Assembly: GCF_046244365.1 (NCBI RefSeq) | Contig: NZ_CP176395.1 | Coordinates: 558,001-622,000 of the forward strand | DNA length: 64,000 bases | Source of the DNA: Paenibacillus_V sp046244365 | GTDB taxonomy: Bacteria; Bacillota; Bacilli; Paenibacillales; NBRC-103111 | Direction: 5' to 3' | In this document: positions 45,333 to 54,069 of the stretch, one piece after another | Numbering within the stretch: position 1 is the first letter of the stretch | Layout: each line of letters starts with the position of its first letter | Notes under the pieces: generated by a model | Databases searched by the model: none | Seen by the model: the letters and a program-made list of their open reading frames with translations, nothing else | Told to the model about the DNA's origin: nothing | Translations under genes and position numbers: made by a program

Positions 45333-45939
45333 TTGGGGCGTTGCCCTCATTGCGCTTACTTTGCTCGTCCGTTTGGCGCTAGGCGCGCTTAACCTGCGGA
45401 CGGCCCGCCAATTTGTGCGGCAGCACAAGATCAAACCTGAGCTGGCGAAGCTAAGAGAAAAGCATAAGGATACTCCGCAAAAGCTCGCTCAAGAGACGAT
45501 GGCGCTGTACCGGAACAACGGCGTCAAGCCTTTTTCGTCGATCGGTACCGCCTTGCTGCAAATGCCGATCTTTATGGGGATGTACAGCATGTTCGCCTCC
45601 CACGGCAGTGCGATGACATCGGTGCTGGTTCCGTGGGTAGACACGTTTGCTCATGCGGACCCCTTCCATCTGGTGCCTGCCATCGTGGGGGTGCTGACGT
45701 TTGCGGTAAGCTTCATACCGCTCGTCGGGGAGTCGGAAATGGCGGCTTCGCCCGTCAATCAGAGGCTGCTGCTGGCCGCGGTCATTTCGCTTGTTTTTGC
45801 AGGGGTGATGTGGCGAGCCCCCGTCGCCTTAGGTCTCTACTCGCTGTCGGGTTCCCTGTTCGCCCTGCTGGAACGGGCGTTTTACCGGCTGAAGACGGGG
45901 CGCAGCTTACTGCAAAAGCCGGTTAAGCAAGCGGCGTAG
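45247..45939 (+). CDS. YidC/Oxa1-family membrane insertase paralogue
   Basis: A 230-residue insertase without lipoprotein signal, shorter than housekeeping SpoIIIJ/YidC. The conserved groove arginine is Arg42 in ALIALTLLVRLALG. The cytosolic coiled-coil loop is HKIKPELAKLREKHKDTPQKLAQETMALYRNNGVKPFSS, followed by LLQMPIFMGMYSMF. Five membrane segments are predicted. It inserts or folds membrane proteins in the cytoplasmic membrane. ATG 45247 is 7 bp after GGGAGGA; ATG 45243 is in the frame of the upstream ORF. The sequence looks like the divergent accessory subfamily rather than the essential copy. Confidence 0.88.
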   Translation: MISFMQPVLQPIAAVLHSLLTLLFHLSHDWGVALIALTLLVRLALGALNLRTARQFVRQHKIKPELAKLREKHKDTPQKLAQETMALYRNNGVKPFSSIGTALLQMPIFMGMYSMFASHGSAMTSVLVPWVDTFAHADPFHLVPAIVGVLTFAVSFIPLVGESEMAASPVNQRLLLAAVISLVFAGVMWRAPVALGLYSLSGSLFALLERAFYRLKTGRSLLQKPVKQAA

Positions 45940-45967
45940 CACGGTCAACATACTCGCAGACGCAACT

Positions 45968-46005
45968 AAGGCGGAAGCCCTCCTTCAAGAGAGCTTCCGC
46001 CTTTT
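45968..46005. terminator. Bidirectional terminator between yidC paralogue and response regulator
   Basis: AAGGCGGAAGC pairs with GCTTCCGCCTT around a 14-base loop, with T-runs on both strands, between convergent genes. Confidence 0.85.
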
Positions 46006-46026
46006 ATACAGCCCGCGGTACCGGGA

Positions 46027-46722
46027 TTACAACATGCCTTCGTCCTGCGCCTTTTTGGTTGCCTGAATGCGGTCGCGTACATCCAGCTTGGAGTAGATGC
46101 TGGAGATGTAGTTTTTGACGGTGCCTTCGGAGAGGAACAGCTTCTCGGATATTTCCCGGTTGTTCAGCCCGTCGGCAATGCAGCCGAGCACCTGCAGCTC
46201 CCGCTCGCTCAGTCCGTATGTGGCGGACTTGGCTTGTTCCGTTTCCGGACGCCCTGCGCCGATGCCGCCGATATCCGGGGCAGCCGGGCCGTTCGATGCG
46301 TTTTGCAGTTGGGATACCATCATTTTGGCGATATCCTGAGGGATGAGCGTGCCGCCCTTATGCACCCATTTGATGCCGGAAGCCAAGTCCTTGGGATGAA
46401 TCGCTTTAAGCAGATAGCCCTCGGCGCCTGCTCCCAGCGCTTCGACGACGTAATTGATTTCCTGGAACGTCGTCAGGATGATGAGCCTGATGTCCGGCCA
46501 GCGGGATTTGATTTGACGGGTTGCTTCCACGCCGTCCATCTCCGGCATATGGATATCCATCAGCACGACGTTCGGGCTATGCTGCTCGCACAGCTCGACC
46601 GCCACACGCCCGTTCTCGGCCATGCCGACTACTTCAATATCGGGGTCCATATCCAGTACGATGTGCAAGCTTTCGCGGATGAGATCCTGATCGTCGACAA
46701 GCAGCAGCTTGATCGGTTTCAT
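46027..46722 (-). CDS. NarL/LuxR-type response regulator
   Basis: A 231-residue regulator. Receiver: Asp10-Asp11 (LLVDDQ), phospho-acceptor Asp56 (VLMDIHMPEMDG), conserved Thr and Lys further on (ILTTF, LLKAIHP). An Ala/Gly-rich linker covers about 140-165. The C-terminal LuxR helix-turn-helix is LSERELQVLGCIADGLNNREISEKLFLSEGTVKNYISSIYSKL. ATG follows AAAGGAGG. It forms a two-component pair with the kinase 54 bp upstream on the same strand, and the divergent ABC transporter at 48238 is the likely target. Confidence 0.93.
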   Translation of the reverse strand: MKPIKLLLVDDQDLIRESLHIVLDMDPDIEVVGMAENGRVAVELCEQHSPNVVLMDIHMPEMDGVEATRQIKSRWPDIRLIILTTFQEINYVVEALGAGAEGYLLKAIHPKDLASGIKWVHKGGTLIPQDIAKMMVSQLQNASNGPAAPDIGGIGAGRPETEQAKSATYGLSERELQVLGCIADGLNNREISEKLFLSEGTVKNYISSIYSKLDVRDRIQATKKAQDEGML

Positions 46723-46776
46723 AGTTATCCTCCTTTGGGTACTAGGCTAGCTCGCCTAGCGGTTTGTCGAACGAAC

Positions 46777-47994
46777 CTATAGGGACTTCGACGGCTGGCG
46801 AATCGGAATTTTACAGGTGATCGTGGTGCCGAAGCCCCTGGCGGAAGAAGCCTGCAAGGTGCCGTTCAGAGAGGAAATCCGTTCACGCATCGCCGTAAGC
46901 CCGAAACCTTCTTTCAGCTTTTCCGTACCGGAGCCGTTGTCTTCGATTCTCAGCAGGACGGATTCCGGCGAAAAGTCGATCCAGACATCGACGCGCACCG
47001 CCTCGCCATGCCGCTTGGCGTTCGTTAAAGACTCCTGCAGGCAGCGGATGAGCGTCAAATGCATTTGCTTCGGCAGGTCGATTTCGTCGCCGCTTACTTT
47101 AATTTTCACTTGGGTACCGGTATGGGTGGAAAATTCGGCCGCAAGCTGCGAAAGCTGCTGCGAAAGCGTGTGGGAATCGTCGACCGGCGCGATTTGATGA
47201 ATGCTCCGGCGTACTTCCTCCAAGCCTTTGCGCGTAAGGTTGCGAAGCACCTCGAGCTTTTCTTTCGCTTTATCCGGAGCGGAATCCATAAGATAGGAGA
47301 CGGCGTCCATGCCCATGATGACGGAAGTGAACGTATGGCCGACCGTATCGTGAAGCTCTCTGGCGAGCCGGTTCCGTTCCTCGAGCAGCGTCAGCTTCTC
47401 CACCTGCGTCGAATATTGTTCGAGTGCGCGGTTCTGTTCGCGGATCAGATGGTACTGCTTCAAATTTTCATCGTAGAGCCGTTTCCTGCGAAGATGGTCG
47501 TTCATGATCCGGTTGACCGCCATGCCTACAGCCAAAATGATCGCGTAATTAAACATGCTGCCGATAAACGCGTAGGCGGGGTGATCTTGCGTAACGAAGA
47601 AGACATCCAGGATAGGCGGCCCCAGAACGATGAGCGGAGCGAACCACCATATCGTCGAACGATGCGCCAAATACCCCATGATTATGGCCGGCAGCGTCAA
47701 GATGGGAATCGATTCATGCAAGGTTACGGTTGCCCATACCTGAAAAGTCCCGTTGGTGACAAGGATGGCGATCGGAAAAAAATAGTAATGCACGTATCCC
47801 GGACGCCAGAAGACAAGCGGGATGAAGTACCCGAGTAACGTTCCGATAATGGCTGCAGACCGATGCTCGTAGAACATCGGGTCCTGTTGAAAAACGATGG
47901 CAAGCAGGCTAATGAAAAATCCGGTTGAAAATATCGTAAAGAAAACCCAGTCCGCCCAGTTCCACTTGCGGCGATCGATCACGGCGTTCACCAA
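46777..47994 (-). CDS. HisKA_3-type sensor histidine kinase
   Basis: A 405-residue membrane kinase. About six hydrophobic segments lie between residues 15 and 162, with almost no extracellular loop. A coiled-coil at about 170-205 connects to the dimerisation domain, where His215 in RNRLARELHDTVGH is phosphorylated. The ATPase domain has ESLTNAKRHG, EDNGSGT and GFGLTAMRERI. The start is uncertain: TTG 47994 gives the longest frame, with GTG codons just inside and no strong ribosome site. Architecture is like DesK- and LnrJ-type kinases that control ABC transporters. Confidence 0.88.
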   Translation of the reverse strand: MVNAVIDRRKWNWADWVFFTIFSTGFFISLLAIVFQQDPMFYEHRSAAIIGTLLGYFIPLVFWRPGYVHYYFFPIAILVTNGTFQVWATVTLHESIPILTLPAIIMGYLAHRSTIWWFAPLIVLGPPILDVFFVTQDHPAYAFIGSMFNYAIILAVGMAVNRIMNDHLRRKRLYDENLKQYHLIREQNRALEQYSTQVEKLTLLEERNRLARELHDTVGHTFTSVIMGMDAVSYLMDSAPDKAKEKLEVLRNLTRKGLEEVRRSIHQIAPVDDSHTLSQQLSQLAAEFSTHTGTQVKIKVSGDEIDLPKQMHLTLIRCLQESLTNAKRHGEAVRVDVWIDFSPESVLLRIEDNGSGTEKLKEGFGLTAMRERISSLNGTLQASSARGFGTTITCKIPIRQPSKSL

Positions 47995-48084
47995 CGTTTG
48001 TAGTTTTCTGAATCACATGCTGAATGTTTGATTATGTATACCTTATCCCATTGTACATAAAAAAAACGGCGGCACATAGTGATT

Positions 48085-48132
48085 GCGGTCATATTCGGGG
48101 TATGACCGCGAACATGACCGCCGGTATGACGT
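48085..48132. promoter_or_regulatory. Dyad and half-sites between the two-component genes and the ABC operon
   Basis: GCGGTCATA (48085-48093) and TATGACCGC (48101-48109) form a perfect 9-bp inverted repeat with a 7-bp spacer. ATGACCGCC and ATGACG half-sites follow at about 48114 and 48126, roughly one helical turn apart. A TATACT hexamer at about 48163 could be the -10 of the ABC operon. This is the pattern expected for binding of the NarL-type regulator. Confidence 0.6.
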
Positions 48133-48237
48133 TCGGCACTGCTTTAAGGTGACATTTCTCGGCTATACTTATGAAGTAGATAGTGCGTGACAGCGGTTGA
48201 CGCATGAATATAGAAGATGATTGATGGAGGGGAAACG

Positions 48238-49161
48238 ATGAGCACACCAGTTGTCCAAATCCGCAACGTCTCCAAACGGATCGGACAAAAAACGATTATC
48301 GACCGGCTCACCTTCGATGTGCCGAAAGGCGAGGTATTCGGTTTTCTTGGCCCGAACGGAGCGGGCAAAACGACGACAATCCGTATGATGGTCGGTCTGA
48401 TGAGCATTTCCGAAGGCGAGGTCATCATTTGCGGACACAGCGTGACCAAACATTTCGAGCAGGCGATCAAGCATGTCGGTGCGATCGTCGAAAATCCCGA
48501 AATGTACAAATATTTGACCGGCTACCAAAACCTGGTCCACTTTGGCCGTATGGTACCGGGCGTTACGAAAGCGCGTATCGACGAAGTGATCAAGCTTGTC
48601 GGCTTGGAAAACCGGATTCGCGACAAAGTGAAGACCTACTCGCTCGGCATGCGGCAGCGTCTCGGGGTCGCGCAGGCGATTCTGCATAAGCCTTCCTTAT
48701 TGATTCTGGACGAACCGACGAACGGCCTCGATCCGGCGGGCATCCGCGAGCTGCGCGATTACTTGCGGCGGCTGGCGCGCGAGGAAGGCATCTCGATCGT
48801 CGTCTCGAGCCACTTGCTGTCGGAGATGGAGCTCATGTGCGACCGTGTGGCGATCATTCAGAACGGCAAGCTGGTCGACGTGCGCCTGATCAAGGAGTTT
48901 GTCAACGAAGGCGGTAAGCTGTCGGTTCAGTTCGAGGTCGATAACCCTTCCAGAGCGCAGGACGTTGTCGCTGCCGCTTTGAAGGATACCCGGGTACAGA
49001 CGGCGAGCGGTGTGATTGAAGTCGAGCTGGAGCGCGAGCAGATCGCCGAGATGAACGCGCTGCTGGTGCAAGCGAACGTCAAAGTGTTCGGCATTCGGGC
49101 CGCGACCAAATCGCTGGAAGACAAATTCCTTGAAATGACGGGGAGTGAGCAGATTGTTTAA
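48238..49161 (+). CDS. ABC transporter ATP-binding protein (ABC-2/bacitracin-type)
   Basis: A 307-residue ATPase of the ABC-2 exporter class (BcrA/NatA-like). Walker A is GPNGAGKTT, Q-loop VGLM region normal, signature YSLGMRQRLG, Walker B LLILDEPTNGLDP, switch VVSSHLLSEME. The C-terminal 90 residues form the extension common in this class. ATG 48238 is 5 bp after GGAGGGG; an in-frame ATG seven codons upstream is too far. It overlaps the permease by a few bases. The divergent two-component system suggests induction by an envelope-active compound. Confidence 0.92.
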   Translation: MSTPVVQIRNVSKRIGQKTIIDRLTFDVPKGEVFGFLGPNGAGKTTTIRMMVGLMSISEGEVIICGHSVTKHFEQAIKHVGAIVENPEMYKYLTGYQNLVHFGRMVPGVTKARIDEVIKLVGLENRIRDKVKTYSLGMRQRLGVAQAILHKPSLLILDEPTNGLDPAGIRELRDYLRRLAREEGISIVVSSHLLSEMELMCDRVAIIQNGKLVDVRLIKEFVNEGGKLSVQFEVDNPSRAQDVVAAALKDTRVQTASGVIEVELEREQIAEMNALLVQANVKVFGIRAATKSLEDKFLEMTGSEQIV

Positions 49162-50095
49162 CCTGATTCAGAATGAAAATATGAAAATATACCGGCGTAT
49201 CCGCACCTGGATACTGATCGCTTTGCTCGTGGCCATCACGGCGGGGGCATCGGTAATCGTATATAAAGTGAAGGATACGGTTTCCGGAGACAGCTGGAGA
49301 ACGGATGTCCAGAAGCAAGTCGAACAGGATCGGAAATTAATTGAAGATAAATCGATGCCGCAAGCTGCCCGAGACCGATTCCAAGCGGAAGTAAAGGTCG
49401 GGGAATACCGGCTGCAGCATGATATTCCGCCTGCCAACAACAATGTTTGGAGCGGCGTGAACGATATGAGCGTGCTTATTGTTCTCGTAACCATTTTCAC
49501 CGTCATTGTGGCAGCGGATATCGTCGCAGGAGAGTTCGGCGGCGGCACGATCAAGCTGCTGCTCATTCGGCCGGCAAGCCGGTCCAAAATCTTGCTGTCG
49601 AAATATATTTCGACGCTGTTGTTTTCCTTGGCGCTGCTAGTGATTTTGTTCCTATCGGCGTTCGTCGTCAACGGGATATTATACGGCTTCTCGGGAGTCG
49701 ATCTGCCCTACGTGTATGCCAGCAAGGACGGCGTCGTACACGAAGGAAGCATGCTCGGCCATACGCTGGGCATGTACGGCTTGAGCTGCATTAACCTGCT
49801 TATGGTCGTCACGCTGGCATTCATGATCTCCACCGTGTTCCGCAGCAGCTCCTTTGCAATCGGCCTTTCGATGCTGCTGCTCCTGGTCGGTTCTTCGCTC
49901 AACTTCCTTGTCATGAAATACAGCTGGATGAAGTATTGGCTGTTTATGAATACGGACTTGACGCCTTACTTGAACGGCATGCCGCCGGCCGAGGGGATGA
50001 CGATGACGTTCTCGATCATCGTGCTCGCCGTATACTTTATCGTATTCAACGCATTGTCTTGGACGATTTTCAACAAGCGCGACGTAGCGGCTTAA
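49154..50095 (+). CDS. ABC-2 type transporter permease
   Basis: A permease of about 313 residues. TM1 is at about residues 17-37, followed by an extracellular helical loop of about 75 residues (charged, QVEQDRKLIEDKSM) and five further membrane segments up to residue 308. The start is TTG 49154, since GGGGAGTGAG lies about 5 bp before it; GTG 49145 is also in frame but has no spacing from any ribosome site. It overlaps the ATPase gene, so the pair is coupled. It probably exports a drug, peptide or lipid; substrate unknown. Confidence 0.88.
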   Translation: MFNLIQNENMKIYRRIRTWILIALLVAITAGASVIVYKVKDTVSGDSWRTDVQKQVEQDRKLIEDKSMPQAARDRFQAEVKVGEYRLQHDIPPANNNVWSGVNDMSVLIVLVTIFTVIVAADIVAGEFGGGTIKLLLIRPASRSKILLSKYISTLLFSLALLVILFLSAFVVNGILYGFSGVDLPYVYASKDGVVHEGSMLGHTLGMYGLSCINLLMVVTLAFMISTVFRSSSFAIGLSMLLLLVGSSLNFLVMKYSWMKYWLFMNTDLTPYLNGMPPAEGMTMTFSIIVLAVYFIVFNALSWTIFNKRDVAA

Positions 50096-50113
50096 CGCCT
50101 TACGGGACGTAAC

Positions 50114-50140
50114 AAGGGGACCCTCGCGCAGGGTCCTTTT
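50114..50140 (+). terminator. Terminator after the ABC-2 operon
   Basis: GGACCCT-CGCGC-AGGGTCC followed by TTTT. Confidence 0.82.
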
Positions 50141-50283
50141 GTTGCTGCAAATGCAGACAAGTAGCCTTGTTTTAAGAGTGAATTTAGCATCCAGCGTAGT
50201 TGCATCTTTTATTGCCGGCCGTTTTTGGGTAAACTTGGAGCAGACAGCATGGATTTGTCGGCATTAGGGGTGGGGGTGACTGG

Positions 50284-51714
50284 GTGTTTTGGCTTGTTCT
50301 GATATGCGTGCTCTTTATTTTTCAAATTTTAACCATTCTCTTGTCGGAATTTCGGAGTCCCTCTAAGGCCGTGGCGTGGTTGGCGATCTTGTTCATTCTT
50401 CCGGTAATCGGCTTTCTCATGTACTATTTTATGGCCAAGGGCTATACGCAGCGGCGTAAAGTAAGACGAAAGAACGGCAATATCATGAAGGAAATACGGC
50501 GCGATCTGAACAGGCAGACGATTCGTATCCGGCAATCGGAGGGGACGCAGGTTCCCAGCATTCTCGAGGATCACCGCCTGTTCGGGCTGCTCCGGAATTT
50601 GCCGGGGGCGCCTATAACGAAATGTAACGAAGCGAAGGTGCTGACCAATGCCGAAGCGACCTACAGGGCGATGCTGGAGGCGATGGAGCAGGCGGAGGAT
50701 CACATCCATCTGGAGATGTACACGATTCGCGATGACGAAATCGGACGGAAATTCCAGAACATGATGATTCGAAAAGCCCGGGAGGGCGTCAAGGTGCGGC
50801 TGCTGTACGACGGCGTCGGAAGCTATGAGCTGCCGGATTCGTATGTGCGCAAGCTGCGGGCGGAAGGTGTGGAAACGGGCTGCTTTCTGCCTCCGTTCAT
50901 CGCTTTGTTCGATAAGCGGCTCAACTACCGCAACCACCGCAAAACGATGGTCGTCGACGGTACGGTCGGTTTTCTCGGCGGCCTCAACATCGGGGACGAA
51001 TATTTGGGCGGCAATAAGAAGCTGGGTTTCTGGCGTGATACCCACTTGATGCTGCGCGGGGACTCCGTATTTTATTTGCAGAATACATTCCTGACCGACT
51101 GGAGCTTCGTAACCGGCCAAAGGATGAGCGACCCGCGGTTCTACCCGGAGCACGATTGCGAAAGCAAGGAGCTGGTCCAGATCGTGACGAGCGGTCCGGA
51201 TGAGCAGTGGGATTCGATCCTGGAGGTATACTTTGCGGCCATTTCCACGGCCAAAAACCGGGTGTTCATCACAACGCCGTATTTCATCCCGGATCCGAGC
51301 ATTACGATGGCGCTCAAAACGGCGGCGATCAGCGGGGTGGACGTACGGATCGTGCTGCCGGGCGTTCCGGATACGAGAATCGTCCATTTGGCCTCTCTCT
51401 CATATTTGGAGGAGCTGATGCAGGCGGGGGTACGCTTTTACCAGTATCAAAAAGGGTTTGTTCACGCCAAGGTGCTGATCGCCGATCATACGCTTGCTAC
51501 CGTCGGCACGGCGAATCTTGATATGCGCAGCTTTTACAACAACTTCGAACTGAACGCGGTCCTGTTCAACCGGGGGGTTATCAGCCGGCTGGAGCGCGAT
51601 TTTATGCAGGATTTAAAGGACAGCAAGGAGCTGACGCTTGCCAACTTCGAGAAGCGGTCGCGCCTGCAGCGCGGCAAGGAAGTGGTCGCGAGGCTGTTGT
51701 CGCCGTTGTTCTGA
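50284..51714 (+). CDS. cls: Cardiolipin synthase
   Basis: A 476-residue phospholipase-D-superfamily enzyme that joins two phosphatidylglycerols into cardiolipin at the membrane. Two N-terminal helices (about 1-17 and 27-48) are followed by two HKD motifs: HRKTMVVDGTVGFLGG at about residue 219 and HAKVLIADHTLATVGTAN near residue 395. GTG start at 50284 after GGGGGTGACTG. Length and domain order are normal. Monocistronic, terminator at 51799. Confidence 0.94.
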   Translation: MFWLVLICVLFIFQILTILLSEFRSPSKAVAWLAILFILPVIGFLMYYFMAKGYTQRRKVRRKNGNIMKEIRRDLNRQTIRIRQSEGTQVPSILEDHRLFGLLRNLPGAPITKCNEAKVLTNAEATYRAMLEAMEQAEDHIHLEMYTIRDDEIGRKFQNMMIRKAREGVKVRLLYDGVGSYELPDSYVRKLRAEGVETGCFLPPFIALFDKRLNYRNHRKTMVVDGTVGFLGGLNIGDEYLGGNKKLGFWRDTHLMLRGDSVFYLQNTFLTDWSFVTGQRMSDPRFYPEHDCESKELVQIVTSGPDEQWDSILEVYFAAISTAKNRVFITTPYFIPDPSITMALKTAAISGVDVRIVLPGVPDTRIVHLASLSYLEELMQAGVRFYQYQKGFVHAKVLIADHTLATVGTANLDMRSFYNNFELNAVLFNRGVISRLERDFMQDLKDSKELTLANFEKRSRLQRGKEVVARLLSPLF

Positions 51715-51798
51715 CTGTACCGGCTCAGATTGATGTGCGGCCCGAAAGTCGACCCCGGGTGCTTGCCGGGCGAGGTGCCGCTGCCGTTCAAATGGAAA

Positions 51799-51849
51799 GA
51801 AACCCGATACGGGATGGGAGCGATCCGCTCTGTCCTATGTCGGGTTTTT
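51799..51849. terminator. Terminator between cls and the LigD-type polymerase
   Basis: AACCCGA pairs with TCGGGTT around an inner GAGCG/CGCTC stem, followed by TTTTT. It lies between convergent genes. Confidence 0.75.
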
Positions 51850-51873
51850 CTGTATCCGGAACGTTCTAAAAAC

Positions 51874-52773
51874 TCACAGCTTCGGCAGTGCCGCCAAAAT
51901 GGCGTCGAGCGACTGCGGCTGAACCTGCTCGATCAAATCGCCTTTTTCGCGGAGACGTTCTTCTATCGTGAGCAGATTGAAATCGCGCAGGCTGCAGCCG
52001 CGTTCGACTTCCTCCCACGTCAGCGGCGTCGAGACGGTCGCGTGTTTTTTGCCTCTCGGCGTATAGGGGGCGGCGAGCGTTTTGCCGTACCAGTGCTGCA
52101 GGTAGTCGACATAGATCAAGTCGCCCCGGTTTTTCGTGAGCCGTTCCAGCGTGAAGAGCTGGGGATGCTTTTGTACGAGATATTGCCCGATAAACAGGCC
52201 GATCGAGCGCAGCTGCTCGAACGTATACCCACGCTTGATCGGTACGAAAATTTGTACGCCGGATGCGCCTGACGTTTTGGGAACCGCCTGAATGCCAAGG
52301 GCGTCCAGCACCTCGCCGATCAAATGAATGGCGTGCATGATGCGCGGCTCTTCCTCCAGCGACGGATCGATGTCCAGCACCCATTCTGCAGGCTCGCTTT
52401 CGCCGATGTAGTGGAAGGAGGGGTGAAACTCCAGGCATGCCAGGTTGCCTAGCCAGACGAGTGTCGGAACCGAATCGAGCACGACGTAATTAATGCCGTC
52501 AAGTACTGCGGTATTGACGTAAGGCGGGAGCGGCTCCGGCGCGTTTTTCTGATAAAAGGATTTGTCGCCGTACCCGTGCGGGAACCGGATCGTCGTCAAA
52601 TACCGGTTGCTGGTGTATTTCAGCAGGTAGGGAGCGAGCGCGAGCAGCTTCTGCAAATACATGACCTTCGTAATCCCTTGCTCCGGCCAGAGGGGTTTGT
52701 CCGGGTTCGTTATCGTTATTTCGTGCCCTTCGATAAAGACGACGCCTTTCGTGCTTTTGAACTTGACGGCCAC
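51874..52773 (-). CDS. ligD: Stand-alone LigD-type polymerase/primase domain
   Basis: A 299-residue archaeo-eukaryotic-primase-type polymerase, corresponding to the polymerase domain of LigD. Motifs seen are TNPDKPLWP near residue 22, the metal-binding LDIDPS at about 153-158, and the SGASGVQIFVPI loop near residue 188. The C-terminal LTWEEV segment is typical. In non-homologous end joining this domain fills gaps and adds nucleotides or ribonucleotides at Ku-bound ends. Here it has no fused ligase; a separate ligase gene lies 395 bp upstream and Ku beyond it, all on the minus strand. Start is GTG. Confidence 0.9.
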   Translation of the reverse strand: MAVKFKSTKGVVFIEGHEITITNPDKPLWPEQGITKVMYLQKLLALAPYLLKYTSNRYLTTIRFPHGYGDKSFYQKNAPEPLPPYVNTAVLDGINYVVLDSVPTLVWLGNLACLEFHPSFHYIGESEPAEWVLDIDPSLEEEPRIMHAIHLIGEVLDALGIQAVPKTSGASGVQIFVPIKRGYTFEQLRSIGLFIGQYLVQKHPQLFTLERLTKNRGDLIYVDYLQHWYGKTLAAPYTPRGKKHATVSTPLTWEEVERGCSLRDFNLLTIEERLREKGDLIEQVQPQSLDAILAALPKL

Positions 52774-53168
52774 GGCTTACCACGCTCCGATTCTTCCGGA
52801 ATATGCTTTTCTCGTTCTGCTGCAACGGGCATGGCATCAGCACGCTGCTTTGTTCAGGTCAAGCGTGAGGGCAGCACGGACTGGAAAACCTGCCGTTATT
52901 TAAACGAATATTCTCGCTTGAATGAATTGTGCAAGATTAACTGGCGTTTTTCCAGTTAGTTCTGAAAATTCAGGTCAGTATCAGTAAATGAGATGGAGGT
53001 TTTCCAGTTAGCTGATTGATGTAGATGAGTAACGTGTGAAAACAAACGGTTGCTCTCCTTAAAAAGGGGATGCCAAAGACTCCTGGGCAGCGTTTTTACA
53101 TAAGAGACGCTAGCGTCGTCTGATCGGCGTTAGGGCGGGCCAAAGGATGCTGCCGGCGCACTCTTGCT
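52774..53168. other. Spacer between ligase and polymerase genes with short repeats
   Basis: 395 bp without a credible gene. TTTTCCAGTTAG occurs near 52949 and again near 53000; the first copy pairs with AACTGG at 52939-52944 to form a small hairpin. No T-run terminator is obvious. The spacing suggests the polymerase has its own promoter or that an insertion split an ancestral operon. Confidence 0.45.
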
Positions 53169-54068
53169 TCAATGCGTAAACGAAACGATTTTCGGGTGGC
53201 GAAGCAGCCCCGCGTCGGTGATTTCCAGCCCGGTAGCCTTGCAAGGAAGGGGCCTTGGAAGCCAAAGCAGCTTCTCCCCCTTCAGGTCGGATGGAAGCTG
53301 TGCAAACGGGCTGCTTCCTTGTCCGTTTTCGGCGAAGGCAAGGAGAAGGGCTTTCATTTCCTCGGTCAAGCCGAGGGAGATGCGGCCGAAATAAGCGCCG
53401 TTCCTTACCATGACCAGACTGGCGACCCGTCCGCTGCGGTAGGTCAGTCCGATGATATCCACGTCGAGCAGGATCGCCGTTTTTTTCTTCAGCCAGTCGC
53501 GGTGCTTCTTGCCTTCGCGGTACGGACTGGACAGCCGTTTGCTGACGACGCCCTCCCATTCGTTCTCCTCGACCCATTTCCATAAGGAGGGACCGTCTTT
53601 GTACAGCTCGGTCGTCATTAGCCGTTCGCCCGGTTCGGGGAACAGCCGGTGCAGCCGTTCATGCCGTTCGGCGAACGAGAGCTGGCGCAAGTCGTGCGTT
53701 CCCTCGTGAAGCACGTCGAACATGACATAAGCGGCCGGATCCCGGCCGCTTGTTTGCGCTACGGCGCCGCGGCTGCGGAGCCGCTCCCGCTGCAGCACCA
53801 GCTGAAAAACGGGACGCCGCCTCACCGGATCGAACACGATCGCTTCCCCGTCGAGCAGGTAGCGCCCTTGAAGCCGGGCTAATGCTGCGACTAGCTCGGG
53901 GTACGTATCGTTCTTGAGCAGCATCGCGCGCGAGTACAGCTTGACGTCGCCGTTATCGACGACGGCAAGCAGGCGGACGCCGTCCCACTTGAGCTGGTAG
54001 CCCCATTCCTCTCCTTGGGGAAGCTGGTCGTCCGATATCGGCTGCATCGGTTCCGCAGGCAGCTTCAT
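53169..54068 (-). CDS. ligD: ATP-dependent DNA ligase (LigD ligase domain)
   Basis: A 299-residue ligase. The AMP-accepting Lys27 is in YQLKWDGVRLLAV, followed by motif III-type LLDGEAIVFDP, motif IV EGVVSKRL and motif V WLKKK. A C-terminal OB fold reaches the end. It seals breaks held by Ku. ATG 54068 is one base after the Ku stop codon (TAGC-ATG), so I place the start there; the longer frame upstream is Arg/Lys-rich because it reads the Ku tail out of frame. No polymerase or phosphoesterase domain is fused. Confidence 0.92.
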   Translation of the reverse strand: MKLPAEPMQPISDDQLPQGEEWGYQLKWDGVRLLAVVDNGDVKLYSRAMLLKNDTYPELVAALARLQGRYLLDGEAIVFDPVRRRPVFQLVLQRERLRSRGAVAQTSGRDPAAYVMFDVLHEGTHDLRQLSFAERHERLHRLFPEPGERLMTTELYKDGPSLWKWVEENEWEGVVSKRLSSPYREGKKHRDWLKKKTAILLDVDIIGLTYRSGRVASLVMVRNGAYFGRISLGLTEEMKALLLAFAENGQGSSPFAQLPSDLKGEKLLWLPRPLPCKATGLEITDAGLLRHPKIVSFTH

Positions 54069-54069
54069 G

